From: Sergeia podlipaevii
Taxonomy: Eukaryota; Euglenozoa; Kinetoplastea; Trypanosomatida; Trypanosomatidae
Reading direction: 5' to 3'
NCBI GenBank assembly: GCA_030849805.1
Contig: JASANZ010002270.1
Coordinates: forward strand, 62,001-126,000
Length of the DNA: 64,000 nucleotides
Position numbers and translations under genes: made by a program. This document shows, piece by piece, positions 1 through 8,977 of the stretch (its first letter is position 1; every line of letters begins with the position of its first letter). A model generated the notes under the pieces. That model worked only from the letters and a program-made list of their open reading frames with translations, was not told the origin of the DNA and made no database searches.

Positions 1-350
1 CCTTTTCCTGACACTCACGTGCACGTGCGAAAAAAGAAAGCACTTTGCGGATTTTCGTGCCACTTTTACTTTTCATGTTGTTGCTTATCCTTAATTTTGG
101 ATAGCTATGAGACATTTTTCTTTTTGCGCTTTTAAATAGCTTCATTTCTGCTCACCACCTCACTTTTTACAAATTTTCTTTTTATCACGTAGTAGTAGTA
201 GTAGTAGCACTTTGCTATTTAAACCCACAATACAGGTATATTTTGCCTTTTCTCAATATTCATAGGAGCTCTTAACAGGAAAATTTAATCAACGAAAGTA
301 AAAGTCTGGTACACAAACTCTTTTTTTTATAAAAAAAATAGTAGACAACG
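1..350. other. Leading spacer, no gene seen
   Basis: AT-rich DNA with T runs and a short GTA trinucleotide repeat (about 189-208). It is probably the 3' untranslated region of a gene left of the window followed by the acceptor region of the first gene. A short T tract (321-328) and the AG at 340-341 lie just before the first ATG, which would leave a 5' leader of only 9 nt. Confidence 0.6.
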
Positions 351-605
351 ATGTTTGCAGTTTCCCGCATTGCTCGTGGAAACTTCTCTCAGGAGTCGTT
401 TCACCGCATGACTAAATACATTACATCTCGCAATCCGAACGAGAAGTTCCTGCGCACAGGCCACATTGTGCTCGAGACGATGAAGCGCTATCACGCTTAC
501 ATTCTAGCCATCTTTTTTGTGAGCGGTGTTACAGTGTATGATCACTGGTCTCACCCAGAGAAGACTCCTGGAGTGGTGCACGATGGCCGCTCTCTTGTGC
601 TGTAA
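351..605 (+). CDS. Small single-span membrane protein, probably mitochondrial
   Basis: This 84-residue protein has a basic N-terminal half, one hydrophobic segment at about residues 48-63 (YHAYILAIFFVSGVTVY) and a short hydrophilic tail ending in DGRSLVL. The ATG is the first after the putative acceptor AG at 340-341. The codons are G+C richer than the surrounding spacer, which supports a real gene. Size and layout are like the many small accessory subunits of trypanosomatid respiratory complexes and mitochondrial ATP synthase. That is a guess from architecture; I do not recognise the family. Confidence 0.75.
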   Translation: MFAVSRIARGNFSQESFHRMTKYITSRNPNEKFLRTGHIVLETMKRYHAYILAIFFVSGVTVYDHWSHPEKTPGVVHDGRSLVL

Positions 606-1181
606 GCCCCACTTTATACATTTTTCTGTTCTTCAGCTTTGGGTGTAGGAGTCTTTCTTCTCATCAGTGCAGGGCTAAAGCCCATGCACACAGTTGTATT
701 AATGGAGAAGCTATTCAGAGGTGTTTTTTTTCTTTTGAGATGTTGGCGTAGCTGGTAGATAGCTGCATTAGCAGCAACGAAACGAATATAACCGATGATA
801 TATGCATTTTTTTTTCCGAGAGAGAGTTTTTCTTTTTACTACGTTCTGAGATTTCAGGGGGATTTATTTTTCAGTTTAATTCTCGTCCGAGTACAATAAC
901 AATTTTTCTTTTATATGTTTCTTCCCCACAATGCTTTTTTTTTATCTTAGCAATTCGAAAGTACATCTTTTCTTTTGTTTTTGTTGTCTTTTCCTCTTTG
1001 CTTATGTAATGTAGTTGATATACCTTTGCTAAATGCGCACCTTGCTCACTTCTGCTACTTTTTTTTTTTTTTTTGAACCCTTTCCTTTTTTTTTTCAGGC
1101 AAGAAAGAATATCTTTAGCAACAGTTACAATTTGCTTTTAAAACAACCACACAACTTGAATCATTTATATATTTTGCCACT
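606..1181. other. Spacer with strong trans-splice acceptor region
   Basis: AT-rich spacer with repeated T runs. Nothing resembling a gene or RNA was seen. The last part holds the polypyrimidine tract and AG of the next gene. Confidence 0.7.
1061..1098 (+). promoter_or_regulatory. Polypyrimidine tract and splice-leader acceptor of the LRR gene
   Basis: A T run at about 1061-1074 and a second T/C-rich block end in TTTTTCAG, with AG at 1097-1098. This is the first AG after the tract and gives an 83-nt leader without ATG before the start at 1182. It is a textbook trypanosomatid acceptor, inferred from sequence only. Confidence 0.7.
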
Positions 1182-2654
1182 ATGCAATCGCGAAATGCGG
1201 ACCGAGGCTTAGCGCCTGCACGCGGTGGCAAAGCACCCTCCTCCAGTTCAAACGTTTCCTCGGCGAAAAAGCTACTTGAGTTGGTTCCAATGAACATCGA
1301 TCCCGATAAGGCTCGTCAGCTCCAGCTGCGATCGAAGGCCATTGCTACTCTTCCAGCACAGCTTGGCGCTGTGTTTCGTGAGGTACGCAAGTTGGACCTC
1401 GCTCATAACAACATCACCGATGTGAAGCCGCTTGCCACTCTTGTACACTTGAGCAACCTTAACCTTTCTCATAATCCTGTTCTCAAGTCACTCGAAGGTC
1501 TTAACTGCAAGAAGCTTGTTGTTCTATCCGTATCCAGCTGTGGTCTAAGCTCCCTCAAGGGCATTGAGGAGAGTGCCGCTACCCTGTGCACATTGGTCGC
1601 CAACGATAATGACTTAACTCTTCAGTCCCCCACTAGCGAGGCTTTTAGTGGTCCTATTGGAATGCCGTCGAACTCAGCCGCTACCGCTGTGGCAATAGAG
1701 AACTATCGCATTCTTTCACTTTTGCAGTTATGCGAGACGGTGGTGCTCTCTCGCAATCCACGTTTGTGCGAACGTTTTGCTGTCCCATCGTCATCAGTGG
1801 AAGGGGAAAGTGGCGATGGCGAGGAGGCATCTACAGAGAAGAAGCGCGCACTGGCTGATGCACACCCCCTCTCCGTGTTTAGCAAGTTGCCAGCTCTCAA
1901 GAAACTTTCTCTTAGTGAGTGCGGCCTCACTTCCTTGCCAGCGCGTTGGTTCTTGCCTCTTGTGACGGAGTTGCGCCTGGTGCACAACGCCTTGTCTTCC
2001 CTCCAGCCCGAGGGTGTCATCGTGCGCTCCCTGCGTATTCTTGATGTGAGCCACAATGAGCTGGCCACTGTCGCTTCTCTGCGGCGGTGCATCTTTGTGC
2101 GTCAGATCAACCTCCGCGCTAATCCTCTGGTGGAGACATACGCCAAAAGAGACCTTGAGGAGGGCATTGCCGAAAGCGTGGTGCCGGTTACGTTGCAGCG
2201 CAGTCTCTCCCGCATGATGCGCGATCTCGAGTCTGTTGATGGACACCCCCTAGCCAGCGCGGAGACGCTGCGGAAGCGTCACAACACACGCGGAGATGCG
2301 GCAGGAGAAAACGGCGACAAAACGCTGAGGGAGTCGGGTGAAGTGAGCGAAGAGGAAGGGGTCTCTGCGGGAAAGTCTGAGAGTCGTAATGCAGGCAAAG
2401 AGAAGGAGGCAAAACTGGTAGAGCCAAAGACTAAGAAGGTTAAGGTAGATCCAGCGGTCATTGCAGCCGAGGCTGATGCCCTCGATGTGGTGGTGGAAGC
2501 TCCGCAGTTAATTGCCAACGCCTCTCAAGCTCCGATTGTTCGTCGCGAGCGCGTTGTGCCAGTTCCAAAGAAGGCTGGTGTGACTGTGTCGGGTGCCGCC
2601 GCTGTGACGCAGTTGCTGAGCCAAAAGAAGCAAGCTGAGAGCAGTGCATGGTAG
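1182..2654 (+). CDS. Leucine-rich-repeat protein with charged disordered tail
   Basis: A 490-residue protein. Residues about 46-170 and 230-330 hold leucine-rich repeats (VRKLDLAHNNITDVKPL, LSNLNLSHNPVLKSLEGL, LKKLSLSECGLTSLP, LRILDVSHNELATV). They are interrupted by a hydrophilic insert (about 165-225, rich in E, S and K). After the last repeat, a NPL..Y segment and a D-G-HPL motif near residue 355 resemble the LRR cap of the U2A'/LANP/SDS22 type. Residues about 365-430 are a K/E-rich disordered stretch with KTKKVKV, a possible nuclear signal. LRR domains of this kind bind proteins; the partner cannot be told. The start is the first ATG after the acceptor at 1098. Confidence 0.85.
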   Translation: MQSRNADRGLAPARGGKAPSSSSNVSSAKKLLELVPMNIDPDKARQLQLRSKAIATLPAQLGAVFREVRKLDLAHNNITDVKPLATLVHLSNLNLSHNPVLKSLEGLNCKKLVVLSVSSCGLSSLKGIEESAATLCTLVANDNDLTLQSPTSEAFSGPIGMPSNSAATAVAIENYRILSLLQLCETVVLSRNPRLCERFAVPSSSVEGESGDGEEASTEKKRALADAHPLSVFSKLPALKKLSLSECGLTSLPARWFLPLVTELRLVHNALSSLQPEGVIVRSLRILDVSHNELATVASLRRCIFVRQINLRANPLVETYAKRDLEEGIAESVVPVTLQRSLSRMMRDLESVDGHPLASAETLRKRHNTRGDAAGENGDKTLRESGEVSEEEGVSAGKSESRNAGKEKEAKLVEPKTKKVKVDPAVIAAEADALDVVVEAPQLIANASQAPIVRRERVVPVPKKAGVTVSGAAAVTQLLSQKKQAESSAW

Positions 2655-3352
2655 TTCTCTCTGTTTCTCCCTTTATGCAGTTTCCATGAAATTGCATTTG
2701 AACACATATTTATTAGTGAGTGTAAAGCCTTTTTTTTTAAAAAAAAAAATTATTTTGAATGAGGACTCACACCAAAAAAACATGCAGGCTGCATGGCGTT
2801 GCACGTAGATACGCTCGCATACTTCTACTTCTTCTTTTTTTTTTTTGCAACAATTCCCTGAAACTATTAAATGAACGGTTAACACTACTAAGTTTTTTTT
2901 TTCTAGCAACTGCATATAACATCTTTTACAATAATAGTAGTAAAAAAAATAATGAACGCTTGAGAAGCGATTTAATTCTTCAATCTCTCTATTCCCTTTT
3001 TTTTTTTTAATGCGCACTGCTAGAATGCTTTTTATGTCTAATCTTTTCTTCTATCTTGCATTTATTTTCCCTTTTTTTTTCGAATGAACTGCCATGAGGC
3101 GCGTACATACGGTAAGGGCACCGGTGTGACCACAAGGTGTTTTTGGATCTCCGCGCAACAAGCAAAGTCTTTGTTTTTTTTTCCTTTAACGTAATTATTA
3201 TTATTATTATTATTGCAGCAGGCGCCATTCACTCTGCACAGCTCAAAAAATATATATATATAGGTTGAATAAGTCCCAGGAACGACAACATTGCCCCCCT
3301 TTTTTTATATAACAAAGGAAAGAAATAGATAAATTCTGAGGCCGTTTCCTAT
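2655..3352. other. Spacer, AT-rich
   Basis: Long A and T runs (for example 2729-2748) and an ATT microsatellite at 3194-3214. The TA repeat at 3250-3261 and the C/T tract at 3294-3307 belong to the acceptor region of the next gene, with AG at 3316-3317. No gene seen. Confidence 0.65.
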
Positions 3353-4660
3353 ATGCTTGATGAAAAGTTGGCGAGTGCGTCGCGAAAGGAGCTGCGACAA
3401 CACATTGCTTTACAGCAGGATCTTATTCGTCGCCTGCACACGCGGGTGGTGGATCTTGAAGTGGCATTGGAGGAGGAATACACGCGTCTACGGACCATCA
3501 CGTGTCCCTCTTGTTCTGCAACATTTACCTCTCAGGAGGCCGAGATAGGTCATGGCTTGCGTCGTGGTGGACGGAGAAAGGTATCACACAAGGCTCCAAG
3601 CGGTATCACTACACCTCCAGTCTTTTCTTCAGAGTCTGGCGCAGCGCCACACGCAGAGGCAGCAGCAGCAGCAGCTGTTGCTGCAAGTGATCTACCTCCC
3701 TGTCCCCCATTTCTCTCCGCGTTTTTCAAAGCAGGCGGGCTCCTTGACAACGAAACTGGTACTGCGGCGCCTACAGCGTTTTCGTCGGACACCGCTACTA
3801 CAATTAACTCCGCAACATTGTTCACCGTCAGTTCTCGACCGCCAGGTGTAAATCCACTTCCTTCTGCTTCTCCCGCCCCTGTGGCGTCTAGCAATGACTC
3901 AGATTCCTCCCCTCATTCAGTGAGCCCCGCGCAACCTGACGCGTGCGATGCGGCAGTGAAGGGAACCAGTTTCCCCTTTACTTCTGCTAGCAGCGGCCTC
4001 AGTGAAATCAATAGAGTGTTAGATGCGCATGCGGCTCAGAAGCCCACCCTGTCGCCTGAAGTGGTGGCGGAGTTACTATTAATTCGCTCCACGTTGCTAC
4101 GCGATGTCGGTGGCTCCCTTGCTCACGCCATTCACACAGGTAAGATGAGTGGCACGTCAAGGTCTGAGAACGAGACTAGAGGTGGGGCAACAAGTTTGCG
4201 TTTTTCTCCGCTACTTACGCCGCTGAAGGAGGTTAGGGGAGTAGTGAACCCGAAGTGGGTATCTCCCGAGGAGCCACGTGTGGTGTATGGTAAGAACACC
4301 GCCACTAAATCATCTGTGTCACGGCGTCAGCAGCCGAGTCTCGGGGGTTTGGGCAATAATAGCGTCAGAACCCCTCTTGGCGCTGCAGACTCTACACCAC
4401 CTGTTGCGACCTCACTTCACAAAACCAGAAAGGGTTCTGCATTGTTCTCCAGTTCAATACTTGCGGCCACTTTCCCCACTCCTAGCAATACAGCTGCTGC
4501 TGCTGCTGCTGTCGTGCCACCGCCGTCAATGATTGATGTATGGCGCATTGGCCTGCTTCACGGTGTGGCTCCATCCGCTTCTACCTCTGAGACGCGGAGT
4601 GCAAGCGGTGGGGTCTCTCCACCTGGCGCCGCACATTATGGAGATTCCACCGCAAAATAA
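3353..4660 (+). CDS. Coiled-coil N-terminus plus CPxC motif, disordered protein
   Basis: A 435-residue protein. Residues 2-48 are a charged heptad-like helix (KLASASRKELRQH, IRRLHTRVVDLEVALEEE). A CPSC pair at 51/54 and a His at 67 could be part of a zinc site, but a full finger is not visible. The rest is low complexity, rich in A, S, T and P, including alanine runs coded by GCA or GCT repeats near residues 102-112 and 381-388. Residues 220-262 (LSEINRVLDAHAAQKP to HAIHTGK) look helical. No function can be assigned; a cytoskeletal or basal-body scaffold is possible but unsupported. Confidence 0.75.
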   Translation: MLDEKLASASRKELRQHIALQQDLIRRLHTRVVDLEVALEEEYTRLRTITCPSCSATFTSQEAEIGHGLRRGGRRKVSHKAPSGITTPPVFSSESGAAPHAEAAAAAAVAASDLPPCPPFLSAFFKAGGLLDNETGTAAPTAFSSDTATTINSATLFTVSSRPPGVNPLPSASPAPVASSNDSDSSPHSVSPAQPDACDAAVKGTSFPFTSASSGLSEINRVLDAHAAQKPTLSPEVVAELLLIRSTLLRDVGGSLAHAIHTGKMSGTSRSENETRGGATSLRFSPLLTPLKEVRGVVNPKWVSPEEPRVVYGKNTATKSSVSRRQQPSLGGLGNNSVRTPLGAADSTPPVATSLHKTRKGSALFSSSILAATFPTPSNTAAAAAAVVPPPSMIDVWRIGLLHGVAPSASTSETRSASGGVSPPGAAHYGDSTAK

Positions 4661-5079
4661 ATGCATTACGTAGCGCAAACACTTCTGCGTGATCGTGAGG
4701 AGTAATTAGGGTGGTGGAATGTAGCGCTGTAGTTATGAGCGCGCACCATTAGAAGTAGTTGTGTGCTATAGAACAATGATACGAATGCATATGCCGGTAT
4801 TATTATAATTATTATTATAATTATAAATTTCTTCTCTCTTTTTTTTTTATTATACAATATGTGGAAGAGTGAAGATATGATGCTTTATTTAATGAGGCAA
4901 TTGCTGATGTAAGAAATGAATAAATGGTAGAGATTGTGTTTGAATTAGTGCACTTACATGAATGACAGTTTTTCTTTTTTTTTAAAAAATAGTACGTGTG
5001 CATGCACAAGTGCGGGCGTACGCATAGAGAGGTTCTATTATTATTATTATTTTTTTTTTTGGGAGGGGGGGGGGATTAC

Positions 5080-5148
5080 TGCTTTTTTATCTTTTAATAA
5101 ATTGTTCTCTGCACGTTGGAAATGTCACCACATTTATTAAGTGTGAAC
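5080..5148 (+). repeat. 69-bp direct duplication, copy 1 (next to N)
   Basis: This sequence, beginning TGCTTTTTTATC and ending GTGTGAAC, is repeated without a visible mismatch at 5150-5218. The only base between the copies is the undetermined N at 5149, which suggests two contig ends that overlap but were not merged. Confidence 0.9.
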
Positions 5149-5149
5149 N
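5149..5149. other. Undetermined base (N), probable scaffold join
   Basis: The single N lies exactly between two identical 69-bp copies. The sequence is otherwise free of ambiguity codes. Confidence 0.9.
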
Positions 5150-5218
5150 TGCTTTTTTATCTTTTAATAAATTGTTCTCTGCACGTTGGAAATGTCACCA
5201 CATTTATTAAGTGTGAAC
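5150..5218 (+). repeat. 69-bp direct duplication, copy 2 (next to N)
   Basis: Identical by eye to 5080-5148. See the entry for copy 1. Confidence 0.9.
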
Positions 5219-5312
5219 CTTACAGAAAGTTTCCGTTTTTATTTTCTTCCTTCTTTGTGGTTTTATAGCACCTATTCATTGACATCTGCAAACACTTTTA
5301 AAAAAAGAAACG

Positions 5313-5339
5313 GTGTGTGTGTGTGTGTGTGTGTGTGTG
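5313..5339 (+). repeat. GT dinucleotide microsatellite
   Basis: About 13 uninterrupted GT units in the spacer. Confidence 0.95.
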
Positions 5340-5648
5340 CATAGCTTTTTTCTGGGTGTACGGATATTACTTTGTGTGTATATCAGAACGCAGCACGTTT
5401 TCACGGCGCATACCCTCCCCTCTTTCAATAATAAAAAAAAATGCATTGCCACACACTCATTCTTCCTTTTTTTACGAGCACACTTCTTTTATATGTATGC
5501 CTATTTAATCATTCTTTACTTTTATTATAATTATAATTTGGTAGCAATAAATGCACCAGAACTAGACTCTCTTTTCTTTTCATTAAACCACAAGGCAGCG
5601 TCTCGGAATCTTTCTCTCTCTCTCTTGGCGTGCACATACGTGTCTGTA

Positions 5649-5682
5649 TTTTTTTTTTTTTTTTGCCTTTGAAAATCATAAG
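5649..5682 (+). promoter_or_regulatory. Polypyrimidine tract and acceptor of the RING-type gene
   Basis: An unbroken T run of about 16 starts near 5649 and is followed by GCCTTTG and the first AG at 5681-5682. The leader to the ATG at 5768 contains no earlier ATG, which supports that start over the in-frame GTG at 5759. Confidence 0.6.
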
Positions 5683-5767
5683 AAGTCGGAGGTCAGTAAT
5701 AAAGTGTGGCACTACACAACGAAAAAAAGAAAAAGATAATATATAGCGAAGTGGATCAGTGGATATA

Positions 5768-6928
5768 ATGCAGTTTATGGTCATATCGCCATTGCAAAGT
5801 GCGTCAACAGTGTTGACGGTGTCAGCGGAGCGCCTGTTTTTGCGAGCCACTAAAGAAACTCGCGTTCGCGAGCAGGAGGCCGCAGCCGTTGTGGCTGCAG
5901 CTGCAGCCTCGAAGAGCAAGAGGAAGCGTGGACATCATCATCAGCAGCAGTCGCAAGCGCAGCAGGCGCCATCTCAGTCTCACTCCCTTAAGATCTCTGG
6001 CGCGCAGCTGAGAGAGCTATGCTGGGAGGAGTACTGCGCGGATCGCCGAATCTCTGAAGTAGGGCCAGCACCAGCGCAGCTTGGCTGTGTAATGGCTGCC
6101 TACCCTGACGGCGTCTTCCGCGGCGCTATTCGTGTGGTGCCTGCCGTCACCATTGCAGGCCACCTGTTTGACGTGGAGGAGGATCTTATACAGCCAGAAC
6201 GTCTGCTGGTGTTGACTCACTACGACAATCTTGAGCAGGTTGCTGTCAGCGAGGCTCCACTGCGCACTGCGGCGCGAGGCATGATGGCGGCGGCGGCGGC
6301 AGCAGCTCAAGCCCAGGCGGCGGCACGAGCGGCAGCAACCACGGAGAACGTTGCTCCTTTGGGAGTTAAACGTCCCCGCCCGTCGGCGACTGCGTCTACG
6401 GAGCGCAGTCCTCTTCAATCACGATTGGGGACTCCTACTTCTCTGCCAGCACGCGCGCCACGTCTATCCAAGTACTCTAGAGGCGAAGGCACCTTCGCGA
6501 CCATACCTGTTGCTGTAGGCGGAGAGGCGATCAAGGACATGAATGAGCTTCTTGACGCTGGTGTGGTGAAGATGGACAAGTCACTGGTGCCTTTTCTGTG
6601 TGGTCACTGCATACGACTGCCTATTGTTATACTTACCATGTCGTGCTGTGGGTGTGTGATGTGCCCGCGCTGCGCGCCAACACCTCCTGGAGTACGCGAT
6701 GCCGCCCTCTCGGAACGACTGTGCCCTGCTTGCAACGAGGAGCCGCTTGTTCCTCCGCAGAGTCACCCAAATCGTGATGAAGAGCTTGCGAAGCTAGTGA
6801 AGGAACTGAGTGTGCTTTATCTGCCGCAGCTCAAAGCACTTCACAGACGGCATGACCGCACACCAATTCAAGATATAAAGCCAGCTCCATATCTGATGCA
6901 GCCGTCCCCCGTGCTAGGGTCCCTGTAA
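5768..6928 (+). CDS. RING/U-box-type zinc protein resembling RBBP6/Mpe1
   Basis: A 386-residue protein; the frame is open upstream but 5768 is the first ATG. Cysteines at about 278/281 (CGHC), 293-302 (SCCGCVMCPRC) and 319/322 (CPAC) form a RING-like module. The order CCG..-C..C, CPAC....PLVPP, N, then L..LV..L closely follows the RING of RBBP6/Mpe1, the ubiquitin-ligase-like subunit of the mRNA cleavage and polyadenylation factor. The N-terminal DWNN domain and zinc knuckle of that family are not evident. Instead residues 75-165 form an unrecognised possibly folded region, between a QH-rich stretch and an alanine tract (172-192). RING assignment is firm; the Mpe1 link is inference. Confidence 0.8.
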   Translation: MQFMVISPLQSASTVLTVSAERLFLRATKETRVREQEAAAVVAAAAASKSKRKRGHHHQQQSQAQQAPSQSHSLKISGAQLRELCWEEYCADRRISEVGPAPAQLGCVMAAYPDGVFRGAIRVVPAVTIAGHLFDVEEDLIQPERLLVLTHYDNLEQVAVSEAPLRTAARGMMAAAAAAAQAQAAARAAATTENVAPLGVKRPRPSATASTERSPLQSRLGTPTSLPARAPRLSKYSRGEGTFATIPVAVGGEAIKDMNELLDAGVVKMDKSLVPFLCGHCIRLPIVILTMSCCGCVMCPRCAPTPPGVRDAALSERLCPACNEEPLVPPQSHPNRDEELAKLVKELSVLYLPQLKALHRRHDRTPIQDIKPAPYLMQPSPVLGSL

Positions 6929-7418
6929 ATCTTATCACTGGTTTTCTGTTGTTGTTGTTGTTGTTGTTGTTGATCTTGTTGATGGAAGATGCAGATTTAT
7001 GGAGGGTTTCATACATGGATCTCTATGTTTCTCTGGTCTGTTGTGGGGACACAAGTGTTTTTGCCAAACGCACACGACGTACAGTCTAAATGCCATATAT
7101 ATATAAAGTATCCACCCTGCTTTTTTGGCTTGCCATTTGCATTGCTTGAAAGCGACCGTATGCTAGCGCTATTTTTGACTTTTTTTTTTCTTCAGATTTG
7201 TACCCAACTCACGCGCTGATTATTTTTCTTCCTTTTTGAATTGACATATTTTAGTCCTATATCCATAATACAGACTCTCATATCCAAGTACGTACATACC
7301 CAAGAGAAGAGGGCAAACGTACGCATTTACTGTTTAGTTTCTTTAAAAACGTCATCACTTGCTTTACAGATCTCAAATCGCTTTTTTTTTTTAAAACTCA
7401 TCCTCCCTTCACACTCGA
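6929..7418. other. Spacer with TTG repeat
   Basis: Starts with a TTG trinucleotide repeat (6948-6972) just after the stop codon. The rest is AT-rich with T runs. A T run at 7382-7392 precedes the next ATG, but no AG lies between them. The nearest upstream AG is TTACAG at about 7368. Confidence 0.65.
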
Positions 7419-8375
7419 ATGCGCCGTGCGTTTCTCTCTTCTGGCTATCCCTTGCAGCGTGGGTTCCATGTCACGGCCAGCACCTCTCGCCGCAGTGTGT
7501 CGTCTTGTTTTTCATATCCGATGTATCGAAGGATGGAGATGCTCGTGATTTCTGTTTTACAAGGCCAAACACGCTGCGGTGGGACCCACATCGCTGCTAC
7601 CACTGCCTCCGACGGCTCTGCCTCACTGGTGAAGTCACCCGCTAAGCGGCGGCCACGAGTCACCACAGCTGAGAAGAAGTCAAACATTGCCGCTTCAAGA
7701 ATGAGTTTACCCTCGGTATCTTCTGTGGTACCTGAAGTGACCCCCCATGCTGAAGGTTCTGCGCTGGATGCTCCGGAAGCCAAAGAATCGCAACTGCAAG
7801 CGCAGGCATTCAGCCCGAGGCGCCGCGGCCGAAGCAAGAAGATCACCGGTGCCTCCGCAGGAGCACAATCTTCTTCAGTGCTTTCAAGTGCGAAGCCGCC
7901 GAAAACGGCAGCAACACATGTAGGGACCAGAGAATCATGGGATGTTGTTTCTACATGTACCCGTGCAAAAGGAGCTTCACACGGGGACTCAAGCAGGGCA
8001 GCGAGCGGTCCTCCCCAGGCGCCATGTCGTGCTCCATCAGTGATCACGCGCGCTGCACCGAAGACGGTGATACTGTCAGAGTACGCGCTGCTCTCGATGG
8101 TTCCAGATGGGCGTCCATCGGAGAGACTTAGAAGCTCAAGGCGGCCTTCTGCTGCCAATTCAACTGTTGTTAGAGGAGGTTCATACAATGGATATCAGAA
8201 GAACAATTTGAAGAGCTTTCAGAAAAAGAGCGCCTACAGCAAAATGCTTCGCTCACGCAGTCCTTCAGCCGCAGAAGCAAGGCCATCACACGGATACAGC
8301 TCTTCTCACTCAGCAACGCCAGTCCACAGAGCGCACACACCACGAAGAACTGGCGTTGTTCAGTTTAGTGGATGA
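7419..8375 (+). CDS. Basic, disordered protein with possible mitochondrial presequence
   Basis: A 318-residue protein rich in S, A, R, P and K, with no recognisable domain. The N-terminus (MRRAFLSSGYPLQRGFHVT, then SRRSV) is basic and free of acidic residues, as in mitochondrial targeting signals. The tail contains SRSPSAAEARPSHGYSS and SRRPSAA, SR-like phosphorylation-type motifs. The start is uncertain: if the acceptor is the AG at 7456-7457 downstream of the long T run, translation would begin at the in-frame ATG near 7521 and the presequence would vanish. A 247-codon antisense frame overlaps it (7445-8188), but its direction opposes every firm gene here. Confidence 0.6.
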   Translation: MRRAFLSSGYPLQRGFHVTASTSRRSVSSCFSYPMYRRMEMLVISVLQGQTRCGGTHIAATTASDGSASLVKSPAKRRPRVTTAEKKSNIAASRMSLPSVSSVVPEVTPHAEGSALDAPEAKESQLQAQAFSPRRRGRSKKITGASAGAQSSSVLSSAKPPKTAATHVGTRESWDVVSTCTRAKGASHGDSSRAASGPPQAPCRAPSVITRAAPKTVILSEYALLSMVPDGRPSERLRSSRRPSAANSTVVRGGSYNGYQKNNLKSFQKKSAYSKMLRSRSPSAAEARPSHGYSSSHSATPVHRAHTPRRTGVVQFSG

Positions 8376-8977
8376 ATATTATAAAGTGATGAACATAAGG
8401 GGGAGAAAGTGCATGAGCTGCTGGCCCTTTTTTGGCTTTGTCATTTTTGTTTTCTTAGCTTTGTCTCAAGTTAATTTTTTCATTTTTGTCCTTTCTTATT
8501 CCGTGAAATCGTTTTCGTAGTAACATTTGCTTTTTTCTTTCTCTTTTTTTTTCGTAGTACTTTTTGTGGCGGTCACAGCATTTCATTTTTTTATCCATAG
8601 TTTCGTTTTTTTTTTTTTTCTTTGTTTGACGCATATTTTCTTTTTTTTTTTTTGCTGCTAGATGCTCATATCAGATTACTTCCTTTCTTCTCTGTAAAAG
8701 CTTTTTTTTTTCTTTAATGTGCACTTTATGCGTGCTATGTCTTTCTCATGGTTATTAGCAGTGAAATCAACTTGGTTTTTGATGCGCGTATTCGCTTTTA
8801 CGATATGAAAGACTACTCACATCCCTTTTTTTTTTTGAAAATGCCGAATAGCATGTCCACTTCACATTATCTTCTCTATTCTTTTCATCTTTGTACTGTT
8901 TTTTTTTTTATCCTCAACTTAGCAGAGGACAATACCAGACATACTCTTTTATTCCTTTAATTAGAAAGTATGGCGGC
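8376..8977. other. Spacer, T-rich
   Basis: Very T-rich on the + strand with at least six T runs of 8-14. No gene seen. It ends in the acceptor of the ECO1-like gene. Confidence 0.7.
8899..8922 (+). promoter_or_regulatory. Acceptor of the ECO1-like gene (decides the start)
   Basis: A T run at about 8899-8909 followed by TCCTCAACTTAG, AG at 8921-8922. Splicing here removes the upstream in-frame codons and makes the ATG at 8978 the first of the mRNA. Confidence 0.65.

Larger units (their letters stand above)
4661..5767. other. Spacer with assembly join and microsatellites
   Basis: AT-rich spacer. It holds ATT/ATA repeats (4797-4825, 5037-5060), a G run (5061-5074), a 69-bp exact duplication around one N (5080-5218) and a GT repeat (5313-5339). 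Open frames here are made of T-run phenylalanines and TG-repeat Cys-Val and are not convincing genes. The acceptor of the next gene is at the end. Confidence 0.7.

Noticed and set aside
5313..5672. 119-codon frame beginning Cys-Val repeats
   Set aside because: Starts inside a GT microsatellite and is mostly T-run phenylalanine.
7445..8188. 247-codon antisense frame
   Set aside because: Lies opposite a sense gene in a 64-kb stretch where every firm gene is on the + strand; composition mirrors the sense gene.
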